Source: Oscillibacter sp. 1-3
GTDB lineage: Bacteria; Bacillota; Clostridia; Oscillospirales; Oscillospiraceae
Direction of reading: 5' to 3'
Assembly (NCBI RefSeq): GCF_000403435.2
Contig: NZ_KE159707.1
Coordinates: forward strand, 188,274 to 252,273
DNA length: 64,000 bases
Positions 16,661-26,505 of the stretch are shown one piece after another. Position numbers and translations under genes: made by a program. The notes under the pieces are model-generated. The model was given only the letters and a program-made list of their open reading frames with translations, was not told the origin of the DNA and did no database searches. Numbering within the stretch: position 1 is the first letter of the stretch; every line of letters begins with the position of its first letter.

Positions 16661-16819
16661 GGCCTTGTTTGAAAAAAGGCGGAATGCCCAACGGCGAGAG
16701 ATTTTTCGCCAATCAAGGCAAATTTTTGCAGGCGGGCTGACACCCGGCAAGAACATTTAACGCAGAGTGCCGGATAAAGATCCACCGTTTGGGCGTTTTG
16801 ACTCTTTTCAAACAGGGCC
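16661..16819. repeat. 159 bp inverted-repeat element (copy B)
   Basis: Begins GGCCTTGTTTGAAAAAA and ends CTTTTCAAACAGGGCC with TA on both sides (16659-16660, 16820-16821). The interior AATCAAGGCAAATTTTTGCA and CCCGGCAAGAACATTTAACG is nearly identical to copies A and C. Non-coding. Confidence 0.9.
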
Positions 16820-16869
16820 TAGACAAGCAGAAGAGAAATTTTGTAAAAATTACGCGATGAGAGGCGTTT

Positions 16870-17920
16870 TTATATGGCTATAAGCAGTCAAGTAAAAGCT
16901 GAATGAGAACTGTGCGCAGTAAGGGAATATCTTGTGGAAACGGGCGCCTTAACAAGATTGCGGCATCGAATGCAACATCAGCGTTATCCGGGAACATCAA
17001 AGCGGCAGTAAAGAGACGGCAGCCAAATTCGATTGTACTTATCAACGATTTATCGCTGGGTAAAAGTGTATCACGAGGGCGGTCTGACAAGATTGCTCGG
17101 CAAGCGAAAAAAGAAGATTTCTAAGGTCATAACAGAAAATAAGAAACTGAAAGAAAAAACGCTGCTTTAGAACTGAAATTGGCTGTCCGGTGCAAGCTTC
17201 AGCAATACCAATTTCAAAGGGGCGGAGAAGCGGCTTCCAGCGGAATCCGGAGTTTGATAGAATATCAAATCATCCAACAGCTGCATGAGGAACAGGGCTG
17301 GCCTTTATATAAGCTTTGCGAAGCAGTCGATGTCAGCCGAGCCGCCTATTATAAGTGGGAGAAACGGGTTGTCAGCCAAAAGCAGTCTGATACTGAGAAA
17401 CTGGCAGCTTTGATTTCCGGGATATACCAGAGCCGGCACGGCATCGCCGATTACCGTCAGATGAAGCTGATCATGGAACGGCGGTATGGGATCAAGCGTA
17501 ATCTTAAACGTGTTTATTGCATCATACGCATCCTTGGCCTGCACTCTTAATATTGCTGAAAATATCCTGAACAGAGAATTTATAGTTTACCATCAAAACG
17601 AAAAATGGCTGACAGACACAACTGATTTCAAATATGGGAACGGACACAAAGCATAATTGAACGCTGTTCTGGATCTATATGGGCGGAATAGCGTTTCTTT
17701 TTCTGTGGGCCGAAAAATAATACCGCCTTGGTTCTGTAGACCGTTGACAGAGCATTCCTGCAATTTTCCGTTGACAAGCTCTTGGTTCTTAGCGATCGAG
17801 GCGCACAATATACGGGCCACGCTTTCAGGAAAAGAATGGAGGAGAAGCACATTTGCCAGAGCATGTCCCGTCCTGGCAAGCGTCTTGCTCATGCTCCGAT
17901 GGAAGAGTTCTGGGGTATTC
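16870..17920 (+). pseudogene. IS3-family (IS150 group) transposase remnant
   Basis: Fragments in order: an OrfA-like end (HEGGLTRLLGKRKKKISK), an OrfB N-terminus with HTH_21 (IIQQLHEEQGWPLYKLCEAV-DVSRAAYYKWEK), GIYQSRHGIADYRQMKLIME, then after losses NEKWLTDTTDFKYGNGHK and the rve-core end SDRGAQYTGHAFRKRMEEKH, MSRPGKRLAHAPMEEFWGIL. Several frameshifts, stops and deletions. At its 3' end it is cut by the IS at 17923-18690 exactly within the GIL codons, so that IS inserted into an IS3 copy. Confidence 0.8.
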
Positions 17921-17922
17921 TA

Positions 17923-18690
17923 GGGTCTGTTCACATAAGCGCGTCGAACATGAGAGCAAAATGAACAAAGGGTAAGAAAATAACATCCAGTTTATCATAG
18001 CGAGTGAAAATACGGCGAAACCGTTTGATGCGGCGAAAAATCCTTTCAAGCTGATTGCGCTGTTCGTACAATTGCTTATCATAGTTCCAAGGATTTTTCG
18101 ATTGCGTTTTGGCGCAACGACTGATATATAACCAAACTCCACCGCCAAAGCCCTCGTCTCATCCCCTTCATAGGCCCGATCCATCAGAAGAGAAACCGGA
18201 TAGGCAGCCGAACCGAGCCGCCGCAAAAGAGCACGACCTTCTGAACCATCGCCGCAGTTTCCGGCAGACAACGAAAAGATTGCCCCGTCTCGATCAGATG
18301 CGGCGGCCATATGAAGTTTGGTATTCCATCCGCCCCGCGTTCTCCCGATGGACTGGGTGCCGCTTTTTTCAAAGCCCCCATCCCGTCAGGATGAACCTTG
18401 ATGAAGGTGGAATCCAGCCTGATTATATTTATTTGGATTTGGATGATTCCCAACTGTTGTAAGCGCAGAGATACCGCGTGTAAAACGCCCTTCTTCGCCC
18501 AGCGGTTTACCCGGACATAGATCACATGCCAATCTCCGTATTCTTTGGGCAGGCTCCGCCATTTGCACTTATTTTCCACTACGTATAGCACTGCGTTTAA
18601 CACATCCAGGTTACTAATTTTGCCGGTTTCCTCTGTTTTTGTAATTCCTTTTTTTCATCATAACACAATTCTACTCATGTGAACAGACCC
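17923..18690 (-). mobile_element. IS5-superfamily insertion sequence, copy 1 (about 768 bp)
   Basis: Ends GGGTCTGTTCACATAAG (left) and CATGTGAACAGACCC (right) are inverted repeats. It encodes a DDE transposase on the minus strand. A nearly identical, 5'-deleted copy lies at 19839-20488 in the opposite orientation. Inserted into the IS3 remnant. Confidence 0.85.
17931..18620 (-). pseudogene. IS5-family transposase in multiple frames (copy 1)
   Basis: First frame: NLDVLNAVLYVVENKCKWRS-LPKEYGDWHVIYVRVNRWAK, then LDSTFIKVHPDGMGALKK (second DDE region). At an A6 run in the ALKKAAP codons the frame shifts, as expected for programmed frameshifting in this group, to MAAASDRDGAIFSLSAGNCG and LLMDRAYEGDETRALAVEFG. 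At NRKILG a second shift would be needed to reach the normal QLYEQRNQLERIF-like end and the stop within the terminal repeat. The start codon is not clear. Whether it is still active is doubtful. Confidence 0.75.
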
Positions 18691-18767
18691 TGAAATCGCT
18701 GATATGGACAAGACCACAAAAAATCTATGCGGAGTTGCTGACAACAAATTCAAATATGCTATGGAGC

Positions 18768-18805
18768 AAAAAGCAATCAGCATTATTATTGCTGATTGCT
18801 TTTTT
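18768..18805 (-). terminator. Bidirectional terminator after the WYL regulator
   Basis: AAAAAGCAATCAGC and GCTGATTGCTTTTT arms, with A and T runs on both sides; located just past the stop of the WYL gene. Confidence 0.8.
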
Positions 18806-18818
18806 GCTGTTTGTGGTG

Positions 18819-19751
18819 TTATTTACTATATATCGCAGCTATATCGTATATTTTTTGCTTCATCTTTGCACGGATATGTAGAGGCTCAAGGCACTCGCAT
18901 TTATCGCTAAAGCTAAAGAGAATATCATAGTAATATTCGTTTTCAATGAACGGAAAATTTACAACGTAATGTTCGTCACCATCTGGAAAAAAGTGGTCAT
19001 AGGTGCAAAATTCAAGCACCCTATCCAGCACAGATTTGTGGATGCGTATTTTAATTTCTGTCTGCATCGTTTCTATAATTTCCTCAAAATCCAAAATCGG
19101 TTTTTGATAACCCCGTGGGGCAAAAGTTTCCTGCTTTATCTGCAAATTCGACATTCTGGATAGTCTGAATAGGCGATAGTCGCTCCTGCTATAACAATAC
19201 CCATAAAAATACCAGTGGCCGCTTTTTAATACGAGCTGGTATGGCTCAACCGTTCTCACAGTTTTATTTCCATGGTGAGCTATGTATTCAAAGGAAAGTA
19301 GTTTGTAACCCTCTAAAGCTACTTTAATCATTTGCAAGTATGGTTGGATATTTTTGTTGCCCGACCATGGGCTTAAATCTACACAGATTTGATTTATCTT
19401 TATTTCAATATCATTCGCTTTATCGGCAGGGATGAAACTCTTGACTTTTGCAAGAGCGTTTACAAGTTCATCACCTCGTACCATATTGGAAAGATTGGAA
19501 AGTCCCGTCAAGATTGCGGAAAGATCGGCAGTCGAAAAAACATTTTTATCAATCTTGTACTCTGGCATAATTTCAAAGCCGCCTCCAACTCCCGAAATTG
19601 AGCGAATGGGAATACCCGCCATATTGATTGCATCTATGTCACGATAGATTGTACGGGGCGAAACTTCAAACATATCTGCCAGCTCCTGTGCGCCTATACG
19701 CTTTTTATCGAGGAGCGTCATAATAATGCTAACAAGCCTGTCAACTTTCAT
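18819..19751 (-). CDS. WYL-domain transcriptional regulator (YafY/DeoR-like HTH)
   Basis: 310 residues from MKVDRLVSIIMTLLDKKRIG; the open frame runs further upstream but the earlier part is not typical. N-terminal winged HTH: AQELADMFEVSPRTIYRDID-AINMAGIPI. WYL domain: LLSFEYIAHHGNKTVRTVEP-YQLVLKSGHWYFYGYCYSRS-DYRLFRLSRM, then the WCX end. Such regulators often sit divergent to a DJ-1/PfpI or glyoxalase-type gene, as here with 20524-21156, and bind ligands through the WYL fold. The divergent intergenic region now contains a truncated IS, so control of the neighbour may be lost or changed. Confidence 0.9.
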   Translation of the reverse strand: MKVDRLVSIIMTLLDKKRIGAQELADMFEVSPRTIYRDIDAINMAGIPIRSISGVGGGFEIMPEYKIDKNVFSTADLSAILTGLSNLSNMVRGDELVNALAKVKSFIPADKANDIEIKINQICVDLSPWSGNKNIQPYLQMIKVALEGYKLLSFEYIAHHGNKTVRTVEPYQLVLKSGHWYFYGYCYSRSDYRLFRLSRMSNLQIKQETFAPRGYQKPILDFEEIIETMQTEIKIRIHKSVLDRVLEFCTYDHFFPDGDEHYVVNFPFIENEYYYDILFSFSDKCECLEPLHIRAKMKQKIYDIAAIYSK

Positions 19752-19838
19752 TTCATAGCCGCCTTTCCAAAATTCTCTTTCATTATAGATTGTTGCCATA
19801 CTGCTGTCAACGATTGATTGGTACAATGAAAAAACCAG

Positions 19839-20488
19839 GGTCTGTTCACAGGCGGAGCCTGCCCAAAGAATACGGAGATTGGCATGTGATCTATGTCCGG
19901 GTAAACCGCTGGGCGAAGAAGGGCGTTTTACACGCAGTATCTCTGCGCTTACAACAGTTGGGAATCATCCAAACCCAAATAAATATAATCAGGCTGGATT
20001 CCACCTTCATCAAGGTTCATCCTGACGGGATGGGGGCTTTGAAAAAAGCGGCACCCAGTCCATCGGGAGAACGCGGGGCGGATGGAATACCAAACTTCAT
20101 ATGGCCGCCGCATCTGATCGAGACGGGGCAATCTTTTCGTTGTCTGCCGGAAACTGCGGCGATGGTTCAGAAGGTCGTGCTCTTTTGCGGCGGCTCGGTT
20201 CGGCTGCCTATCCGGTTTCTCTTCTGATGGATCGGGCCTATGAAGGGGATGAGACGAGGGCTTTGGCAGTGGAGTTTGGTTATATACCAGTTGTTGCGCC
20301 AAAACACAATCGAAAAATCCTTGGAACTATAATAAGCAATTGTACAAACAGCGCAATCAGCTTGAAAGGCTTTTTCGCCGCATCAAACGGTTTCGTCGTA
20401 TTTTCACTCGCTATGATAAACTGGATATTATTTTCTTACCCTTTGTTCATTTTGCTCTCATTATCGATGCCCTTATGTGAACAGATCC
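19839..20488 (+). mobile_element. IS copy 2, 5'-deleted and inverted relative to copy 1
   Basis: Starts GGGTCTGTTCACA and then jumps directly to GGCGGAGCCTGCCC, which lies about 120 bp further inside copy 1; the other end TGTGAACAGATCC is present. The rest is almost identical to copy 1, including LPKEYGDWHVIYVRVNRWAK, LDSTFIKVHPDGMGALKK and MAAASDRDGAIFSLSAGNCG. The transposase start is deleted. With copy 1 it brackets the WYL gene in inverse orientation. Confidence 0.85.
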
Positions 20489-20523
20489 TAACAGCAAATA
20501 TAAAATGAAAACGGAGGAAAGGC

Positions 20524-21156
20524 ATGATTACAGTCTATGTTTATACCCTTGATACCCTGGCAGATTGGGAACTGGGGTATGTGACCGCAGAACTAAATTC
20601 TAAACGCTTTTTCAAAAAGGATGCGCCGAATATATCGATCAAAACAGCCGGTATCTCAAAAGGGCCTGTCAAGACAATGGGCGGCTTCACTATCATTCCT
20701 GACTGCTCCATCAGCGATATTGCGGTGAACGAAAAGAGTGTATTACTGCTACCAGGAGCAAACACCTGGGACGACCTGAAGCATGGTGCTATTATTGAAA
20801 AAGCAGGAGACCTTCTTTTGGCAGGTGGTACGGTATGTGCCATCTGCGGTGCCACTGTTGCATTGGCAAATGCTGACCTGCTGGATCACCGCCCGCACAC
20901 CAGCAATGGAATGGGATACCTTGAAATGTGTTGTCCCCATTACAAAGGACAGCACTTCTATGTTGATAACCCCTCTGTTGCAGACCACAACTTGATTACC
21001 GCAAGCTCCACTGGGGCTTTGTTATGGTCAAAACAAATCATTGAGCGTTTGGAAGTCTTTCAGCCTGATACGCTGGAAGCGTGGTATAACTATTTCAGCA
21101 GTGGCAAGAAGCAACATTTCTTTGCTCTCACGCAGACCTTACCAACCAGCAAATGA
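20524..21156 (+). CDS. DJ-1/PfpI family protein (class I glutamine amidotransferase-like)
   Basis: 210 residues, preceded by GGAGGAAAGGC. ITVYVYTLDTLADWELGYVT at the N-terminus, GGFTIIPDCSISD, LLLPGANTWDD, and the nucleophile elbow GGTVCAICGATVALANADLL with Cys in AICGAT. Ends LEAWYNYFSSGKK. Members act as deglycases, chaperones or amidase-like enzymes; the substrate is unknown. It was probably the divergent partner of the WYL regulator before IS copy 2 landed between them. Confidence 0.9.
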   Translation: MITVYVYTLDTLADWELGYVTAELNSKRFFKKDAPNISIKTAGISKGPVKTMGGFTIIPDCSISDIAVNEKSVLLLPGANTWDDLKHGAIIEKAGDLLLAGGTVCAICGATVALANADLLDHRPHTSNGMGYLEMCCPHYKGQHFYVDNPSVADHNLITASSTGALLWSKQIIERLEVFQPDTLEAWYNYFSSGKKQHFFALTQTLPTSK

Positions 21157-21295
21157 CCTGCCCTTTTTACAGATAAGAACACAATACATAAAACTGCCGC
21201 GCGATGGCAAAAGAAAAAAGCCGTCGTATGATAGCTACTCATAAAACAGTATCAACCAACAAACTGAAATAGGGTAACTGCCATACAGGGTGCAG

Positions 21296-21338
21296 AAAAA
21301 GACAAGTAAGAAGCAAACCGTTTCTTGCCTGTCTTTTT
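21296..21338 (+). terminator. Terminator hairpin
   Basis: AAAAAGACAAGTAAGAA and TTCTTGCCTGTCTTTTT arms with one mismatch; T-run within the second arm. Confidence 0.65.
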
Positions 21339-21473
21339 CACTTTGTTACGCAATAGAACGCTATTTTTGAGGGCAGACATATAAAACCCTTACCCCGTCA
21401 TTTTAACGCCCGCAAAGCCGCATAAATCAAGGGTAAAACACCTCCTACTGCGTAACAATCCCCATAATAAATC

Positions 21474-21578
21474 GAGGGCGAAAGCAGTCTACTGATTTCG
21501 CCCTCTTGACTACCCACAAGCAAAGGTGGGAAAAGCTGTCAAGGGCGCGTAGCGCGAAGTTTACCCTTGACAGCTTTT
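21474..21578. other. Paired hairpins of a Tn916-like element
   Basis: Three inverted repeats in a row: GAGGGCGAAA/TTTCGCCCTC, CCCAC/GTGGG, and AAAAGCTGTCAAGGG/CCCTTGACAGCTTTT. They lie just downstream of the Orf8/Orf7-like genes. Such repeats are conserved in Tn916-like elements; function here is not established. Confidence 0.5.
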
Positions 21579-21595
21579 CCTGTCTTTGCTACTCC

Positions 21596-21800
21596 CTATC
21601 GGTCGAAACGGAATTTCAATATAGCTTCAACCAGTTTCGCCTTTAGCCTGTCCTGCATATCGTCATTGATATGCCCCTTAATATATAGACAGGTATTTAA
21701 TATGTGCGTTGTAATACCGCAATACTGCGTCTATCGCTTCCGGCTCTCCGGCAACAGCTTTTTGGATTATCTCAAAAGGTATCAGCTTTTTATTCCTCAT
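21596..21800 (-). pseudogene. Tn916 Orf8-like small HTH protein, frameshifted
   Basis: MRNKKLIPFEIIQKAVAGEP-EAIDAVLRYYNAHIKYLS then a 1-nt indel in a TA-rich run, then KGHINDDMQDRLKAKLVEAI-LKFRFDR. This is the Orf8 protein that accompanies the Orf7 sigma-like regulator in Tn916-family conjugative elements. It overlaps the end of the Orf7-like gene by 11 nt. Confidence 0.8.
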
Positions 21801-22230
21801 GTTCCATTCTCTCCCATTCTTTCCGTAACTGTTTCAGTGCAACATTTCTCCTGTGGTTTATTGTACTTCTGCAACATCTGTACAATCTTCCGATTGCTTC
21901 ATCACGATAGCCAATGAAGTAATAAAGCAACAGAACTTCCCGCCTTAATTGCGGCAATCTTGACAATGCTGTCGCCAACCGTTCATCGTCAACTATTACT
22001 TCCTTTCCCAACACAAGAAATACAGTCGGTTTGTCCTGCTTTTCAAAGTAACTGTCCATAGCAGACGGTTCAAAATATCGTTCTGACATCAGATAGTCGA
22101 GGGATATTTCCCGTTCCGCTTTCCGCTTCAAATCCCGCCATGCGTTAATGGCTTCATGGCGCAGGACAACCTTGCAGAACGCATTGAACGCATATTCGAT
22201 ATGCTCCATGAACTGTTCAGAATATCTCAT
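21790..22230 (-). CDS. Tn916 Orf7-like sigma-70 family regulator
   Basis: 146 residues: MRYSEQFMEHIEYAFNAFCK, VVLRHEAINAWRDLKRKAER, then a region-4-like HTH, LATALSRLPQLRREVLLLYY-FIGYRDEAIGRLYRCCRSTI-NHRR. Orf7 proteins regulate excision and transfer genes in Tn916-like elements. Reading frame intact while its Orf8 partner is broken. GAAAGGGGGTGAGAGAAA precedes the ATG. Confidence 0.85.
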   Translation of the reverse strand: MRYSEQFMEHIEYAFNAFCKVVLRHEAINAWRDLKRKAEREISLDYLMSERYFEPSAMDSYFEKQDKPTVFLVLGKEVIVDDERLATALSRLPQLRREVLLLYYFIGYRDEAIGRLYRCCRSTINHRRNVALKQLRKEWERMEHEE

Positions 22231-22495
22231 TTTCTCTCACCCCCTTTCTTCCCAGTAGGGGGCTATTACAGCAAACGCCCACACAGCATGAAGCAATACA
22301 GGCATTGGGGTAATACGAGTAATTAAGACATACTAAATGATATGTGTGTTCATACTCATAGGCAGAAAATCCCATTCCATAAGACAGGATTTTTTTGATA
22401 ATTCACCATAGCCAAAACTACCCATGAAATAAAAAACAGACATAGCAGTACCTCACAATACCGCCATATCTATGAAAACTTTCCTGCCACATAAA
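22231..22495. other. Non-coding gap upstream of the Orf7-like gene
   Basis: No ORF of interest. Probably carries the Orf7 promoter, which I cannot define. Confidence 0.4.
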
Positions 22496-22531
22496 AACGG
22501 CGGCTTTGATTGTTATTTCAAAACCGCCGTT
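22496..22531 (-). terminator. Terminator after the MATE gene
   Basis: AACGGCGG and CCGCCGTT arms around a 20-nt AT-rich loop. Confidence 0.55.
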
Positions 22532-22621
22532 CAGCCGCTTATATTCTGTTTTGGCGCATGATGATTTTGCCGCCACACAACGGTTTTTTTATTAACCGCC
22601 GGACGGCATGAACATCTTCTT

Positions 22622-23947
22622 TTATGCGTAATGGTACTTCTCTCTGTTCTGATGAAGAAAAACCAATGCTACAACCATAGTGATTAGTTCTGCTATAGGT
22701 ACTGCAAGCCATACCCCTGTTACGCCCCAAATATTCGGCAATGTAAGCAACAGCACTGTAATCAGTCCGAAAGTCCGCAGGAACGACAAAATTGCTGACA
22801 GCTTCCCGTTTGATAATGCTGTAAATGTGGCAGAGGTAAAAATGTTCAGCCCGCAAAACAAAAAGCTAAAGGGAAAAATCAAAAATCCGTTTCGTGCAAT
22901 TTCATAAACAGGCATTCCTTTTTCTGAAAAAAAACCAACCAACGGCGAACCAAAAATAAAAGCTACTGCAAAAACAGTGACCGAAACAAAGACAATGAAC
23001 CGCATACAAATAGAAAATACATTCTTTAGCTGTTTGACCTCCTGCTTCCCATAGTTATAGCTGATAACAGGGGCTACTCCCATAGAAAAGCCTATGTAAA
23101 GGGCACTTAAAAAAAACTGTGTATAGATAATGATTGTGATTGCCGCAACTCCATGCAGTTTCATCATAATGCGGTTAAAAAGGAATGTTGTAACCGCTGT
23201 TGCCGCCTGACTTACCATTTCCGAAAAACCATTGGTACAGCTTTCAGCCAATACGGAAAAATCTAAGACTGGCTTCCTGAAATGCAGACTGCCTCTCTTT
23301 GCGGAAAAGAACCACAATCCAATCACCGCTGGTATCATATAGCCAATGCCCGTACCAAATGCCGCCCCCTTAATGCCCATGTGAAGCGGCACCATAAAAA
23401 TATAGTCCAGTAAAATATTTACGATTCCTGCGCTTACACCAAGCACCATACCCATTCCGGGGCGTCCCGCCGTTACGATAAGATTTTGAAAAAGCACTTG
23501 CAGGATACTTGCGGGCGTGAATAACAGCAGGATAAAAAGGTATTCTTTACAGTATGGAAATAGAATACTGTTCGCTCCAAGTCCCCATACAATCCTGTCA
23601 ATAAAAACCGTTCCCAACACTGAAATCAATACACCTAACAAAATGCCCGCTGATATAATCAGCGTAAAATCCTGTGCCGCCTTTTTATGTTCTCCTGCTC
23701 CCATTTTGCAGGCTACAATCGCACTTCCTCCGGTTGCAAGCATCGTTCCAAGACCGACAATCAGATTGATAACAGGGCAGACGATATTCAATGCCGAAAG
23801 CGCATTTGTATCTACAAATCGTGCTACAAAAATTGTGTCAACGACTGTATACAGCCCCATGAATATCATCATCAAAATTGTCGGAAATGCAAATTTCAGC
23901 AACGATTTTATTGTAAAGTTCTGTGATAGTGGATTTAAGTCACTCAT
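22622..23947 (-). CDS. MATE family multidrug efflux transporter
   Basis: 441 residues starting MSDLNPLSQNFTIKSLLKFA, with about 12 hydrophobic segments. Typical MATE motifs: FPTILMMIFMGLYTVVDTIF-VARFV, TMLATGGSAIVACKMGAGEH-KKA and, after the midpoint, the second-half counterpart GFSMGVAPVISYNYGKQE. It exports cationic drugs or dyes using Na+ or H+. The ATG overlaps the end of the AraC-GNAT gene by 8 nt (ATGAGTGA), so the two are translated together. Low GC and the Tn916-like surroundings mark it as element cargo. The substrate is unknown. Confidence 0.93.
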   Translation of the reverse strand: MSDLNPLSQNFTIKSLLKFAFPTILMMIFMGLYTVVDTIFVARFVDTNALSALNIVCPVINLIVGLGTMLATGGSAIVACKMGAGEHKKAAQDFTLIISAGILLGVLISVLGTVFIDRIVWGLGANSILFPYCKEYLFILLLFTPASILQVLFQNLIVTAGRPGMGMVLGVSAGIVNILLDYIFMVPLHMGIKGAAFGTGIGYMIPAVIGLWFFSAKRGSLHFRKPVLDFSVLAESCTNGFSEMVSQAATAVTTFLFNRIMMKLHGVAAITIIIYTQFFLSALYIGFSMGVAPVISYNYGKQEVKQLKNVFSICMRFIVFVSVTVFAVAFIFGSPLVGFFSEKGMPVYEIARNGFLIFPFSFLFCGLNIFTSATFTALSNGKLSAILSFLRTFGLITVLLLTLPNIWGVTGVWLAVPIAELITMVVALVFLHQNREKYHYA

Positions 23948-24797
23948 TGTCCCCGCCCTCCGATTTTTCTCTGTGAAGTATAAAACGCTGTGTCGGATAG
24001 CCAAATTCAATTAACAGTTCCGCTTCAGTGAAACCAAGACTTCCCCATACCTCCCGATAACCTGTGTCTGCCTTGTCGCCCTCCCGAAAAGTTGTCACGC
24101 TAATCTGTGCGGAACGTGCAAGTTCACATAATGCTTTTTCACAAAACACTTTCGCTATCCCTCTTTTCCGATACTGTGGGTGTACCCCAAAGAAATCAAT
24201 GCTCCCCGTCACCTCATTAAACGCCATAATCCCGATTGCCGTATCAGTGTCTTTCAAAATCAATGCCCGCTTATTTTTGATATACTCCTGTAACTGTGCA
24301 AGATATTGTTTTTCGTCCAAGTGCGGGAAACCGTCAATGACAAGGTGAACCAGTTCTATCCATTTGGGTATATCTTCCTGTGTTGCAAAGACGATTTTAT
24401 CCTGCCATTCTTTTTCCTCTAAATCTGTAGGATTTTCATTCAAGACATGTCTTAGCTGCAATGGATAAAATTCTTCCTCCTCCCTGTACCTATTAGGGGA
24501 TTTTTTATACATGGCTTTGAAAATATCCGTAAAAGACTGCTGACTCTCATATCCGGCAGAAAGCGCAATTTCAAGGATTGGTCTATCGGAAAGTACAAGC
24601 AGTTTTGCGGCTTCGGTCAACTGGCGGCGTTGTACATAATCATGGATTGTCAACCCTACCGTACCTGTGAACATTCGGTGCAGATGATACTTTGAATAAT
24701 GTACAGCCCCCGCAACTGTTTCCAAGTCCAGTCTTTCATGCAGGTGGCTTTCGATATAGTCGATTGCCGCCATTACATTTTTGATATTCCCCGGCAT
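23940..24797 (-). CDS. AraC-type regulator fused to a GNAT acetyltransferase domain
   Basis: 285 residues. Residues 1-105 are an AraC HTH pair (IDYIESHLHERLDLETVAGA-VHYSKYHLHRMF and ILEIALSAGYESQQSFTDIF with the KMYKKSPNRYR-like end). Residues 130-275 are a GNAT domain: VFATQEDIPKWIELVHLVID, GIMAFNEVTGSIDFFGVHPQ-YRKRGIAKVFCEKAL with the acetyl-CoA loop QYRKRGIA. The fusion may sense or modify a substrate and switch on the coupled MATE pump. The regulatory link is inferred from the 8-nt overlap. Confidence 0.88.
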   Translation of the reverse strand: MPGNIKNVMAAIDYIESHLHERLDLETVAGAVHYSKYHLHRMFTGTVGLTIHDYVQRRQLTEAAKLLVLSDRPILEIALSAGYESQQSFTDIFKAMYKKSPNRYREEEEFYPLQLRHVLNENPTDLEEKEWQDKIVFATQEDIPKWIELVHLVIDGFPHLDEKQYLAQLQEYIKNKRALILKDTDTAIGIMAFNEVTGSIDFFGVHPQYRKRGIAKVFCEKALCELARSAQISVTTFREGDKADTGYREVWGSLGFTEAELLIEFGYPTQRFILHREKSEGGDNE

Positions 24798-25200
24798 TGC
24801 AACTTCCTCCTTTCTCTCCGCATTATAGCAGGATATTTCATTCCGCTTTTCATATATCTTGCGGTTTTAAGGCAAGTATTTACCAGTATACAACAGTCTA
24901 CCCCGATAAGAAAGATTTTTAGAAATTTTCTTCTGATACATTGGCATTTCCCAAACTTCCCCGTATTAAGAAACAAGGAAAACTTTTTGAAGAATTTTTC
25001 TCAAAACTCCGTCAAAAACGCCTTGTGTGATGTTGTAGGTAATGAAAGGATTTTCAAGAGGGTTTGGGATACTTCCCAACAAGCAAAATCTGTCCGGCAA
25101 GCCATAGCGCAGACGGGCAGATTTACGGAAATGGGTACCCGTTTCCTATGCTTGCTCCGAAACTTATCACTTTAACAAACAAAGAAAGGACGGGAAAGGA
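24798..25200. other. Intergenic region between the AraC-GNAT gene and tnpW
   Basis: Holds the divergent promoters, not resolved. An open stretch (about 25030-25140) is not recognised as any gene. No hairpin array like the one at 57458 is seen here. Confidence 0.4.
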
Positions 25201-26332
<1,132 letters not shown>

Positions 26333-26505
26333 ATAAAAAAGATGCACATCAATATCGTATCCTTACGGCCAAATTCAGAAAAAATTGTACTTTCTTCCAA
26401 AATGAAATAGATCATAATTTTTATAATAGTCCGCACTTTTGCAATTGTATATTTTACTTATATTGAACAAAGTGATATAAGAAACGGACTTGTTGTTCTC
26501 GACAT

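Noticed and set aside
17825-18310. The IS copy 1 second frame as an independent protein-coding gene
   Set aside because: It is the downstream frame of the same transposase and its last part reads into the IS3 remnant.
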